DNA of 64,000 nucleotides from an uncultured Aquimarina sp. (GTDB lineage: Bacteria; Bacteroidota; Bacteroidia; Flavobacteriales; Flavobacteriaceae). The stretch spans positions 85,472-149,471 of the forward strand of contig CANMSL010000010.1 of assembly GCA_947500505.1 (NCBI GenBank), given 5' to 3'. The position numbers and the translations under genes were made by a program. How positions within the stretch are numbered: the stretch's first letter is position 1; every line of letters begins with the position of its first letter. A model generated the notes under the pieces. The model saw nothing but the letters and a program-made list of their open reading frames with translations. It searched no databases and was not told the DNA's origin. Shown here one piece after another: positions 1 to 7,892 of this stretch.

Positions 1-1
1 A

Positions 2-799
2 TTATTTCTTGATATAAAATCAATTTCTAACACTTCTGGAAAAGAATACAGGCTTCGGGAGAATGACTCTGCTATGGATGACAAAGGTACTTATGTAATA
101 AGAAGAGATAATGTAAGTAAACTGGATTATAGAAAAGCAAGAGAGTATTTGCTGCATTTAATTGAACTATTAAAGGATGAAAGTGCTTCTTTTTCGTTTT
201 TTGGCAATGATTTTCTTCAGTCAAATATTAATGAGCTGAATCAAAATATATCCATGTTGGAAAAGAAGGTCTCTGATATGAAAAAATCATCAGAAGAGAC
301 TAATTACATTTCGGTTAAGCCCTATAAAAAGAAGGATACGCTGTTAGTAGAGTACTGGATTACCAATGGAGAAGATGCAAATCAAATAAAGTCAGGTAAT
401 ACTTTAAACATATATCAAGGTAGTGATCTGAAACAAAAGGGCAGTATGTTTCTTACATCCACCTTTCAGGGAAAGAATAACCTGGGGATGGAGGAGAGAT
501 TAAATGCGTATAGGAGGGCATTATTGTCCAGAAACAGAATTGTTACCAAAGAAGATGTTAAGGCACTTTGCTATGAACTTTGCAGTAATAAAGTAAAAGA
601 AGTAGAGGTGTCTAAAGGATTTAAAACTGATATCCATATTTCTAAGGGGCTTATACCTTGTATTGAAGTTGTACTTTATGCAAATCCCGAAGAAAAAATC
701 TCTAACATAGAATGGGATTCTTTAAAAAGTAATATATTATCAATTTTGGAACAACAATCACTAAATGTTTTTCCTTATAAGATTACAATAATAAATTAA
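2..799 (+). CDS. tssF: T6SS baseplate subunit TssF, C-terminal part (5' truncated by window)
   Basis: The frame is open from base 2 to the stop, giving 265 residues without an N-terminus. An LLHLIELLKDE-type segment is followed by a coiled-coil-like stretch. Near the end comes an RLNAYRRALLSRNRIVTKEDVKALC segment, which resembles the C-terminal part of phage-baseplate-like TssF proteins. TssF forms the T6SS baseplate wedge with TssG and TssE. The call leans on the neighbours: 23 bp downstream is a PKD protein, then TssK and TssO, as in Bacteroidota type-iii systems. TssG or another baseplate protein is the main alternative. Confidence 0.6.
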   Translation, partial: LFLDIKSISNTSGKEYRLRENDSAMDDKGTYVIRRDNVSKLDYRKAREYLLHLIELLKDESASFSFFGNDFLQSNINELNQNISMLEKKVSDMKKSSEETNYISVKPYKKKDTLLVEYWITNGEDANQIKSGNTLNIYQGSDLKQKGSMFLTSTFQGKNNLGMEERLNAYRRALLSRNRIVTKEDVKALCYELCSNKVKEVEVSKGFKTDIHISKGLIPCIEVVLYANPEEKISNIEWDSLKSNILSILEQQSLNVFPYKITIIN

Positions 800-822
800 T
801 CATATTTTAAAAATCAATAGCA

Positions 823-1812
823 ATGGCAACATCAAAAAACACAACCAATTATCATTTGGATAAAAGTATTGTATTGTTTTTTATCATCACAATACTGGTT
901 ACAGCCACAGTTTTTGCATATAAATATATCAATTACACTCCGTGCGATGTAGTAGATTTTGAATATAATGCAAGAGACTTAAGAGTAGGGGAGATTATTC
1001 GATTTAAGGATAATACACAAGGGGTAATCCAAAGAGAGTGGGATTTTGGAGACAGCACCACGGCCGATACCGGAGTTTCTCCTTATCACACCTATGATAA
1101 GCCTGGACTCTATATAGTGAAGCTTAAGGTTAATGGAAGATGCGAAAGTATTGAAGAGCTTACGATTAAGGAGAAAGTTTTTATTCTTGACTCTTCTAAA
1201 CTTGCTAAATTTGAGGTTCCTAAAAAGATAAAAGTTGGAGAAGTATTACGTATAAAAGATAATACACTCAATGCGACATCTTGGGAGTGGCGATTTGGAG
1301 AAACGGCCAAAGTTAATTCCACCAAGAAAAACCCTGAATACATTTACGACACTCCAGGTTTAAAAACCATTACGTTGATTGTTAATGGAGATTCTAGATA
1401 TGGCACGAAGAAAAAAATCACTGTATTACCAAAAGAGAAGCCGAAAGATGAGCCAATTAGAAAAATAACGGCTCCTATAGAAGGTACTTCAAAAATTAAA
1501 TATGCTCCGGATCAAGGTGTTAAAGACGCTCCAACAGAAGAATTTAAAGCACCATTTATCGGAAAAAAGGAATTTGAGGCAAAACTGCTGTTGGTTTCAA
1601 AGAAAAAAGCGACTGCTAAAAATTTTAAAGAATATCTTTGTAATAATCTTGATTTGTCGATTATAGTTAATAAAAAGAGGACTACATTTCTTGAGTTCTG
1701 TGAAAAAATCAGAGGAAAAGGGATTAAAATTAAGGAATTACAATTGAATCATGAAAAGAATAATTGTATAAAGAATATCGTGATTGATTATAAGAAAACA
1801 AGTATTTTTTAA
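823..1812 (+). CDS. Membrane-anchored protein with two PKD domains, T6SS-iii associated
   Basis: 329 residues. One N-terminal membrane segment (about residues 15-33) is followed by two PKD-like beta-sandwich repeats (about 45-112 and 128-193). Both carry the PKD signature: WDFGDS in the first and the degenerate WRFGET in the second, each with a YDxPGLxxxxLxVNG ending. A proline/lysine-rich linker then leads to a roughly 70-residue C-terminal domain with three cysteines. It sits 23 bp after the TssF end and 32 bp before TssK, so it is part of the T6SS operon. A PKD-type protein is a plausible TssP-class component of Bacteroidota T6SS, but I cannot assign the Tss letter with certainty. Predicted topology puts the PKD domains in the periplasm. 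Confidence 0.6.
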   Translation: MATSKNTTNYHLDKSIVLFFIITILVTATVFAYKYINYTPCDVVDFEYNARDLRVGEIIRFKDNTQGVIQREWDFGDSTTADTGVSPYHTYDKPGLYIVKLKVNGRCESIEELTIKEKVFILDSSKLAKFEVPKKIKVGEVLRIKDNTLNATSWEWRFGETAKVNSTKKNPEYIYDTPGLKTITLIVNGDSRYGTKKKITVLPKEKPKDEPIRKITAPIEGTSKIKYAPDQGVKDAPTEEFKAPFIGKKEFEAKLLLVSKKKATAKNFKEYLCNNLDLSIIVNKKRTTFLEFCEKIRGKGIKIKELQLNHEKNNCIKNIVIDYKKTSIF

Positions 1813-1844
1813 CGAATATTCTTTATAATAAGTTTATCATAAAA

Positions 1845-3002
1845 ATGGAATTAAAGAACAAAAATCATCATCGTGTCAATTGGATTGATGGTATGAAGAT
1901 TAATAAAAACCACTTTATAGAGGCAGATAATGCATTTGTTAATTTTTCGCAGCTAATAGGTGCAAAAGATATTAATGCAATCAATTATGGTTTATTACCA
2001 GATCTGGTGGGAGAAGATGCAGTTGATATGGTGTTTTCTATGGATGGTCAGGATACTATAAAAATTCAGCTTGCTACGTGTAGGGCTATCACAAAAGGAG
2101 GTTTTATCATCAATATTACTCCAGAAATATCTTCTGTTTTAGAACAAAAAGGTAGTATTATAAATACAGAATATAAGATTAATAGTTCGGAAGAGGAATG
2201 TTATATCGTTTTAAGTGTAGATCCTTATGGAAGAATACCTATCGGAGATGCAAATCCCGAGGAGGAACCACCAAGACATCCCTATGTATTGCCCGAGTAT
2301 AATTTAAGTGTTATTAATATAGCCGAAGCTAATGAAGAGGAATTTGGCAATCATCATATTACCATCGGAAAAATAGAATTTAATGATGGTGTGGCTTCTC
2401 TGGCAGAAGATTTTATTCCACCTTGTGTTTCAATTCAAAGCCATCAGGATTTAAGGTATATTTACACGGAGATACATACATTTTTCAATGCTATCGAAAA
2501 ATATTCAATGAATATTATTCAGAAAATATACCAAAAAAAACAATCTAATGAATTGGCAACAATGGTGCTTTCACTAACCCAAAATACATTGCAATATTTA
2601 GGTGGGATGCTCCCGGAGTTTCGATTGTATGACAGACACCTGCCGCCAGTAACGATGATAACTAAACTAATGGCACTGGCAAGAGTAATTAAGAATAACA
2701 TGGATGTCTATGCCGGAACTGGTAAAGAAGAATTGTTAAATTATTTATCTGACTGGTGTGATCTTAATCAAGGAGCTTTTGAGAATGTGTTGATAGAAAT
2801 GATGGATTTAGAATATCAGCATACAGACATAAATAAAGCGTTGTATAATGTTTCTAGCTTTACGAAATTAATGCTTTCATTATTTAAAAAATTAAATGAA
2901 CTGGATTATATCGGAAAAAAATCAGATTCTAATATATTTGTGAAAGAAGAAGTAATTGCAAAACCAGATGTTAAAAATAGACGCAGTTTCCTATTAGATT
3001 AA
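1845..3002 (+). CDS. tssK: T6SS baseplate subunit TssK
   Basis: 385 residues, close to the Bacteroidota TssK size (about 380-400). The N-terminus (residues 8-35) reads HRVNWIDGMKINKNHFIEADN. This is the TssK/VasE hallmark, equivalent to V-W-x-EGM-x-L-x-P-x-H-F in proteobacterial members. The middle region has many acidic residues and a proline-rich PEEEPPRHP loop; the C-terminal third is mainly helical. TssK is the trimeric adaptor that ties the baseplate to the membrane complex. It is followed after 26 bp by tssO. Confidence 0.75.
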   Translation: MELKNKNHHRVNWIDGMKINKNHFIEADNAFVNFSQLIGAKDINAINYGLLPDLVGEDAVDMVFSMDGQDTIKIQLATCRAITKGGFIINITPEISSVLEQKGSIINTEYKINSSEEECYIVLSVDPYGRIPIGDANPEEEPPRHPYVLPEYNLSVINIAEANEEEFGNHHITIGKIEFNDGVASLAEDFIPPCVSIQSHQDLRYIYTEIHTFFNAIEKYSMNIIQKIYQKKQSNELATMVLSLTQNTLQYLGGMLPEFRLYDRHLPPVTMITKLMALARVIKNNMDVYAGTGKEELLNYLSDWCDLNQGAFENVLIEMMDLEYQHTDINKALYNVSSFTKLMLSLFKKLNELDYIGKKSDSNIFVKEEVIAKPDVKNRRSFLLD

Positions 3003-3028
3003 ATGTGTGTCAAAAATAATTTACAGAA

Positions 3029-3532
3029 ATGAAACCAAAAAACAGTAAAGAAAGAAGAAATAGTATCCTGAAATTTGCTTTGTTATTTTTGTTTACCGTT
3101 GCATTGATTGTAACAGCATTCTTTTTTGATTTTAATCGTGTACCTTTTAAGGAGAATTCGGTATTACGTGAGCGTTCTGAATCGGTAGAAAAAGAAATGC
3201 TGTTTCAGAAAGGATTTTCTGATGGGATGAAAAATGTTGAAGCTTTGATCGATTCGCTGGATGTACCCGGACAAAATCTTCAGTACATTAATGCGAGGAT
3301 AAGTTCTACGATTGTAGATTTGCAAAAATCCATTCCTAAAGAAGACTCTACATACAGGTATGATATGTATACAAATATTGTGAACTCTTATGTGGATATT
3401 CAGGAATTTAAGGCAAAATTAAATGAATATGATGGTGTTGATCAACGTATCGAGGAGTATAAAGAAGAATTAGATAGAGTAAGAAAAGAATTAACCGAAG
3501 CTAATAGGTATCTTGATGCTTTGAGAAGATAA
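3029..3532 (+). CDS. tssO: T6SS transmembrane protein TssO
   Basis: 167 residues. A short basic cytoplasmic tail precedes one membrane segment (about residues 13-33, FALLFLFTVALIVTAFFF). The rest is a highly charged helical region ending in a coiled coil (about 130-167). Size, topology and position directly after tssK match TssO of Bacteroidota type-iii T6SS, which lacks canonical TssJLM and uses TssN/O/P/Q/R instead. It is the last gene of the operon in this window, since a strong terminator follows. Confidence 0.7.
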   Translation: MKPKNSKERRNSILKFALLFLFTVALIVTAFFFDFNRVPFKENSVLRERSESVEKEMLFQKGFSDGMKNVEALIDSLDVPGQNLQYINARISSTIVDLQKSIPKEDSTYRYDMYTNIVNSYVDIQEFKAKLNEYDGVDQRIEEYKEELDRVRKELTEANRYLDALRR

Positions 3533-3556
3533 ATATCATTGGTAATAGAGACTCAA

Positions 3557-3591
3557 AAAAAAGTGTATGAAATGGCATCATACACTTTTTT
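3557..3591. terminator. Bidirectional terminator between tssO and the M61 peptidase
   Basis: A perfect 14-bp stem has its left arm at 3557-3570 and its right arm at 3578-3591, with a 7-nt loop. The A-rich left arm and T-rich right arm serve both convergent genes. Confidence 0.85.
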
Positions 3592-3619
3592 CGTTTTTTT
3601 ATAATTATAGATGACTTGA

Positions 3620-5428
3620 TTATTTAGCTTGCAACCACTTTTCTCTTTTTTCTAAAGCTTTTTTACTAGGTTTTGAAAATTGCGTTATCTCTACAGTAGG
3701 ATCTGCGTCAAATCGGATTAATGCTTTTCTCTCCTCGCCAAGCCTTCTATACACCAATGTAGCTTTTTTACCAGGTTTATATTTTTTTAGTGCTTCATTA
3801 AATTGTTCGATGGTAGAAAAAGATTGATTGTCAATAGTTACAATTACATCATCTTTTTCTAAGCCAGCTATATATGCAGGTGTTCCTTTTTTTACGTATT
3901 TGGAAATTATTGCATTATCATCCTCATTAAATTCGATTTCAACTCCTAAAAATGCTTTTTTGCTATCTGTTTTTGGGTATATAGCTACAGATCCTAATAA
4001 TTTTTTGAAATCTGGTGTCTGACTATCAAAAATATACTTTTCGAAAAAATCATCAGCAAAAGACTCGCCAGCATATTCTCTTAACGTAAAGAACAAATTT
4101 TCGATGGTGTAAGGTATTTCTGTTTTTCCGTATTTAGTCCAAACTAATCTTAAATAATCATCAAGGTTTAAATCATCTTCATCTCTCAAAGATAGATCGA
4201 GGGCCAGTGCTAACATGCTTCCGTAAGAATAATAGGATATAAAAGTATTACCCCGGTTGGTAGGATCAACTGATGTTGCTGCGTCAACTAAAGGCGCTTG
4301 ATAGCTCATCTCCATAGGATTAAAATATTGTAACGCAGGAGAGTTCCATACGTAGTTATACGTTTTGCTTAACCCTTCTATGTATTGATCTTGAGTGATA
4401 ATACCTGCTCTGCAAAGAATTAAATTGGTATAATAACTTGTAAACCCTTCAGCAAACCATAATTCTCCAGACATATTTACTTCTTCAAAATCAAAAGGCT
4501 CTAGAGAAATTGGTCGGATTCGTTCTACATTCCAGGAGTGAAAAAACTCATGAGATACGGTGCCAATATTTTTTTCCATCCCACCATCCGCAAGACTTAA
4601 AGTACTTGTTAATACAGTAGAATTACGGTGCTCCATCCCATCTCCTGAAACATTTGGCATATAGCAAGCGAGAAACATATATTCTCCGTAATCAAAATTA
4701 GGATAATCTCCGAAAACAGCTTTTTCCTGTTCTACAACTTTTTTTACTTGTTCAAAATATTGATCTGCTTCCTCCTCTGTACCCTGATGGTGTAAAACTA
4801 ATTTTATTTTATACTCCGTTCCACCAGACTCCACATTAAATTCACGTATCGTATGATTACTTATTTCTGCAGGGCTATCCATAAAATATTGCAGATTAGG
4901 TGCTAAAAATCCATTACCCCCTAATGGGATAAGTTGTGTCGCAACTTTCCAGTTAAGATCTTCCCTGACTCTATATGTTACTTGTACCGGGCGATCTTTT
5001 AAAGTAGGAATATACATAAATGTCGCAGGCATATTAAGATGCGCGTGAGTTTCATCAATCTGAGAATACGTTCCATCACCTCGATCAGCAAATAGTGTGT
5101 AAGAGACATTAAGCGTACCGTCATGTCCAGAAACATCCCATTGATGGGGATTGGGTCTGGTTATGGTCACATCCTTTCCCTTGCTATCTGTGATTTTAAC
5201 GTCATATACATTTTTGACAAACTCATGTAAAGCATATCTGCCAGGTGAGGTTCTGCTCATTCTTAACGAAATAGTGCCGCTTTCTAAATTACTAAATACT
5301 GCATTGATCTGCGCTTCGTGATGTACAGCATTTTCAAAAGAAATTTGGTATTCGTTTCTTATCTGAGAATATCCTGATTTAAAAACGAAAAGAGAAAAAA
5401 TTAAAATAAAAAATCGAAAAGATTTCAT
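3620..5428 (-). CDS. M61-family metallopeptidase with C-terminal PDZ domain
   Basis: 602 residues with an N-terminal signal peptide (FFILIFSLFVFKSGYSQ). The N-terminal beta domain is followed by a thermolysin-like catalytic domain. HEFFHSWNVERIRP (about residues 292-305) carries the HExxH zinc ligands, and a LWFAEGFTSYY segment downstream supplies the third ligand Glu. A PDZ domain occupies about residues 490-570 (KYVKKGTPAYIAGLEKDDVIVTIDN). The family (glycyl-aminopeptidase type) acts in the periplasm or at the cell surface. The gene is convergent with the T6SS operon and divergent from the folE cluster. The substrate is unknown. Confidence 0.9.
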   Translation of the reverse strand: MKSFRFFILIFSLFVFKSGYSQIRNEYQISFENAVHHEAQINAVFSNLESGTISLRMSRTSPGRYALHEFVKNVYDVKITDSKGKDVTITRPNPHQWDVSGHDGTLNVSYTLFADRGDGTYSQIDETHAHLNMPATFMYIPTLKDRPVQVTYRVREDLNWKVATQLIPLGGNGFLAPNLQYFMDSPAEISNHTIREFNVESGGTEYKIKLVLHHQGTEEEADQYFEQVKKVVEQEKAVFGDYPNFDYGEYMFLACYMPNVSGDGMEHRNSTVLTSTLSLADGGMEKNIGTVSHEFFHSWNVERIRPISLEPFDFEEVNMSGELWFAEGFTSYYTNLILCRAGIITQDQYIEGLSKTYNYVWNSPALQYFNPMEMSYQAPLVDAATSVDPTNRGNTFISYYSYGSMLALALDLSLRDEDDLNLDDYLRLVWTKYGKTEIPYTIENLFFTLREYAGESFADDFFEKYIFDSQTPDFKKLLGSVAIYPKTDSKKAFLGVEIEFNEDDNAIISKYVKKGTPAYIAGLEKDDVIVTIDNQSFSTIEQFNEALKKYKPGKKATLVYRRLGEERKALIRFDADPTVEITQFSKPSKKALEKREKWLQAK

Positions 5429-5685
5429 TAATAAGGTTTTTGGTTAAAATATTCGTTCTTCTACAATATGTAAAATTATAATAATTAGTTGCTGAAAAGC
5501 AAATAGGAAAGTTCGAAAAATTTGTGGGGCTCAGCAATATTTTTAAACAAAACTTTAAAAACTTACAGAAGCCAAAAATACAACAAACTCTCAATTGCAC
5601 AAATTATCCTAGCGGAAATTAGCTTTTACCTGAAAGGCTTGATGAATTAAGTTAATAAAATGTGATATCCATATAAAAATGTTAA

Positions 5686-5725
5686 TTTTTGTTTAACGTA
5701 TTACTTAAAGTATTAAACAATCTTG
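5686..5725. promoter_or_regulatory. Putative operator/promoter element upstream of folE (copy 1)
   Basis: A 40-bp element starts TTTTTGTTTA and ends TTAAACAATCTTG. It contains the inverted repeat TTGTTTA (5689-5695) and TAAACAA (5714-5720) separated by 18 bp. The same ends at the same spacing recur at 7674-7713, before the DUF2256-photolyase genes. The TTTTTG may double as a -7 box, because TAATTTTTG lies at its start. It sits 107 bp before the folE ATG in a 404-bp gene-free stretch (5429-5832) in which I see nothing else. No regulator gene lies next to it. Confidence 0.5.
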
Positions 5726-5832
5726 TAGATTTGATGTATTAATATTGATTGCGTGTACTTACTGTATAAAAGATTCTTTTATAATATTAGTTGGTTCGTA
5801 TCGTGATATTACTAATACATAAAGAGAACGAA

Positions 5833-6531
5833 ATGAAAATAGAGACAGAAATACTAAGAAAGCCAGAAAAACTTAATCTGGATGACTTTTCAATTGAAGA
5901 AATAGGGAATGATCATATTAGTACAGGAATGGAAACACCATTAAAGAGAGGTGCTTTTGAGATTCCGGATGAAGAAAAAAAAGAGCGTATAGCATACTTT
6001 TTTGCAGAGATTATGGATGTAATTGGATTAGATCTGTCAGATGATTCTTTAAAGGGAACTCCAAAGCGTGTGGCAAAAATGTATATTGATGAGATTTTTT
6101 CTGGATTAAACCCTAAGAATAAGCCTAAAGTAGCATTATTTAATAATAAGTATCAGTATAATCAAATGCTAATTGAGAAAAATATTACTTTTTATTCTAA
6201 TTGTGAGCACCATTTTGTTCCAATTATGGGAAAAGCACATGTCGCTTATATTTCTTCGGGGAAGGTAATTGGTTTGTCAAAACTAAATAGAATTGTACAA
6301 TATTACGCTAAACGTCCACAAGTACAAGAACGATTAACGAATCAAATTGCAAAAGAACTTAAACAAATTCTTGCAACCGAAGATGTGGCAGTAATTATTG
6401 ATGCAAAACATTTGTGTGTGTCTTCCAGAGGAGTGAAAGATGATACATCTGCTACGGTTACCTCTTATTACGGAGGAGTTTTTAATACATCCGATAAAAT
6501 TTTAGAATTACAGAATTATATCAATAATTAG
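5833..6531 (+). CDS. folE: GTP cyclohydrolase I (FolE), photolyase-cluster paralog
   Basis: 232 residues from the ATG at 5833. An in-frame TTG at 5791 is a less likely start. It converts GTP to dihydroneopterin triphosphate, the first step to folates and pterins. The family signatures are present: CEHHFVPIMGKAHVAYIS with zinc ligand Cys and the catalytic His pair, GLSKLNRIVQYYAKRPQVQERLT, and HLCVSSRGVKDDTSATVTS with the second zinc Cys. The N-terminal 45-residue extension is acidic and variable. As first gene of the light-repair cluster it may supply the pterin (MTHF) antenna of photolyases; a cluster-specific role is inference, since a housekeeping FolE may lie elsewhere. Confidence 0.9.
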   Translation: MKIETEILRKPEKLNLDDFSIEEIGNDHISTGMETPLKRGAFEIPDEEKKERIAYFFAEIMDVIGLDLSDDSLKGTPKRVAKMYIDEIFSGLNPKNKPKVALFNNKYQYNQMLIEKNITFYSNCEHHFVPIMGKAHVAYISSGKVIGLSKLNRIVQYYAKRPQVQERLTNQIAKELKQILATEDVAVIIDAKHLCVSSRGVKDDTSATVTSYYGGVFNTSDKILELQNYINN

Positions 6532-6563
6532 TTTTTATCCACGATAAAACCTTATAACACAAT

Positions 6564-7193
6564 ATGCATTATACAAAGCAAGAGATTGCACAAATGGATC
6601 GGGTGCAACGGTTAAAAACAATAAATGCCGTATCCGGTATAAAACCAGCCAATCTTATCGGTTCTATATCTGATAAAGGAATGACCAATGTGGCAATATT
6701 CAGTTCTGTAATTCATTTAGGCAGTGATCCTGCACTTATGGGATTTATAATGAGACCAACTGGTGAAGTCCCTAGACATACATATGAAAATATTTTACAA
6801 AACGGTTCATATACAATCAATCATATACATCGCTCTTTTATTAAAAATGCTCATTACACTTCTGCCAAGTTGGATCGAAATGAATCTGAATTTATTAGAT
6901 GTGGTTTAACAGAAGAATATATTGAAGATTGTGAGGCTCCTTTTGTTAAAGAGAGTCAACTTAAAATAGGGTTAGAGTTTTTGGAAGAGATAGATATTCG
7001 ACACAATGGAACTATTTTGATTATCGGAGAGATAAAACATCTAATCATACCACAACAAATTATTGGAAGGCATCAGGATTTGGATCTTGGTTTGATCGAC
7101 ACTGTTGGTATTTCCGGGTTGAATAGCTATTATGCCTTAGAAAAAATTGCAGAATACCCCTACGCCAGAGTTAATGAAATACCGGATTTTTAA
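6564..7193 (+). CDS. Flavin reductase-like FMN-binding split-barrel protein
   Basis: 209 residues, soluble, no signal peptide. The N-terminal half matches the flavin-reductase split barrel (KTINAVSGIKPANLIGSISDKGMTNVAIFSSVIHLGSDPALMGFIMRP), with a cofactor-phosphate-type loop and an NILQNGSYTINHI segment. Such enzymes bind FMN and reduce free flavins with NAD(P)H or act as flavoprotein partners. It lies 33 bp after folE and 5 bp before a 4-TM protein, so it is in the same operon. A role in supplying reduced flavin to photolyases is plausible but inferred. Confidence 0.75.
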   Translation: MHYTKQEIAQMDRVQRLKTINAVSGIKPANLIGSISDKGMTNVAIFSSVIHLGSDPALMGFIMRPTGEVPRHTYENILQNGSYTINHIHRSFIKNAHYTSAKLDRNESEFIRCGLTEEYIEDCEAPFVKESQLKIGLEFLEEIDIRHNGTILIIGEIKHLIIPQQIIGRHQDLDLGLIDTVGISGLNSYYALEKIAEYPYARVNEIPDF

Positions 7194-7198
7194 ATGAT

Positions 7199-7612
7199 AT
7201 GGAGTTGATAGTTGCTAAGTTGCTCGTTGATTTTGGATTGGTAGTATTAATATGGATAGTACAATTGATAATTTATCCTGGTTTTACCTATTATCAAAAA
7301 CAAAGTCTAGTGAATTGGCATCAACTATACACTTTTAGAATTGGTGTTATTGTAATGCCGTTAATGATAGGTCAACTAACCATAAGCTTCGTTCAGGTTT
7401 TTAGTAAGATTGATTTTCATAATATTTTGAATTTAATTCTTATAATCGCAGTATGGATATCCACTTTTCTGCAGTTTGTGCCAATTCATAACCGTATTAC
7501 TAATGGCAAAATTGATATGAAGCTAATGAATACTTTAATCAAGATTAATTGGCTGAGAACTTTTTTGTGGACGATGATCTTCTCCCTAACTCTTTATACA
7601 TATTACTTATAG
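7199..7612 (+). CDS. Small four-helix membrane protein of unknown function
   Basis: 137 residues with four predicted membrane segments (about 6-28, 47-67, 76-96, 112-134). Conserved-looking polar positions lie within the helices: YPGFTYY and NWHQLY between helices 1 and 2, and PIHNRITNG after helix 3. I do not recognise a named family. It follows the flavin-reductase gene by 5 bp and ends the first transcription unit, because a new promoter-like region starts about 60 bp later. Its position suggests a link to the photoreactivation set; no catalytic motif is visible. Confidence 0.65.
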   Translation: MELIVAKLLVDFGLVVLIWIVQLIIYPGFTYYQKQSLVNWHQLYTFRIGVIVMPLMIGQLTISFVQVFSKIDFHNILNLILIIAVWISTFLQFVPIHNRITNGKIDMKLMNTLIKINWLRTFLWTMIFSLTLYTYYL

Positions 7613-7671
7613 CGTTCTAGTGATAAAAACGTGGATAATGTTTATGTCGTGTTAAAATTCTCTAAGAAGTG

Positions 7672-7713
7672 TATTTTTGTTTAGTTATTTCGTAAATTGG
7701 TTAAACAATCTTG
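7672..7713 (+). promoter_or_regulatory. Promoter -7 box plus operator element (copy 2) before the photolyase genes
   Basis: TATTTTTG (7672-7679) fits the Bacteroidota -7 consensus TAnnTTTG exactly; no clear -33 TTTG is seen. It overlaps the 40-bp element 7674-7713, whose inverted repeat TTGTTTA (7677-7683) and TAAACAA (7702-7708) has the same 18-bp spacing as the copy before folE. Transcription would start around 7685, inside the repeat, leaving a leader of about 30 nt before the ATG at 7718. That arrangement fits a repressor operator. Confidence 0.5.
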
Positions 7714-7717
7714 TGTT

Positions 7718-7879
7718 ATGAAAAAAGCCAATCTAGCCACTAAAATTTGTTTAGTTTGTGATAGACCGTTTACCTGGAGGAAAAAATGGGAAAAGGTATG
7801 GGATGAAGTGAAATATTGTAGTAATAGGTGTAGGGGCAATCGACGAGAAAACAGAAAAATCCAGACACTTGGGAAATAA
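7718..7879 (+). CDS. DUF2256 small zinc-ribbon-like protein
   Basis: 53 residues from the ATG at 7718; an upstream in-frame TTG at 7697 lies inside the operator element and is unlikely. The protein is basic with two CxxC/CxxxC-type knuckles (KICLVCDRPFTWRKKW and KYCSNRCRGNRR), typical of DUF2256. This family is known to sit beside photolyase/cryptochrome genes, but its function is unknown. Here it is the first gene of the photolyase unit. Its stop lies 13 bp before the Cry-DASH ATG. Metal binding is inferred from the four cysteines. Confidence 0.85.
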   Translation: MKKANLATKICLVCDRPFTWRKKWEKVWDEVKYCSNRCRGNRRENRKIQTLGK

Positions 7880-7892
7880 TTACCTTTTAGAT

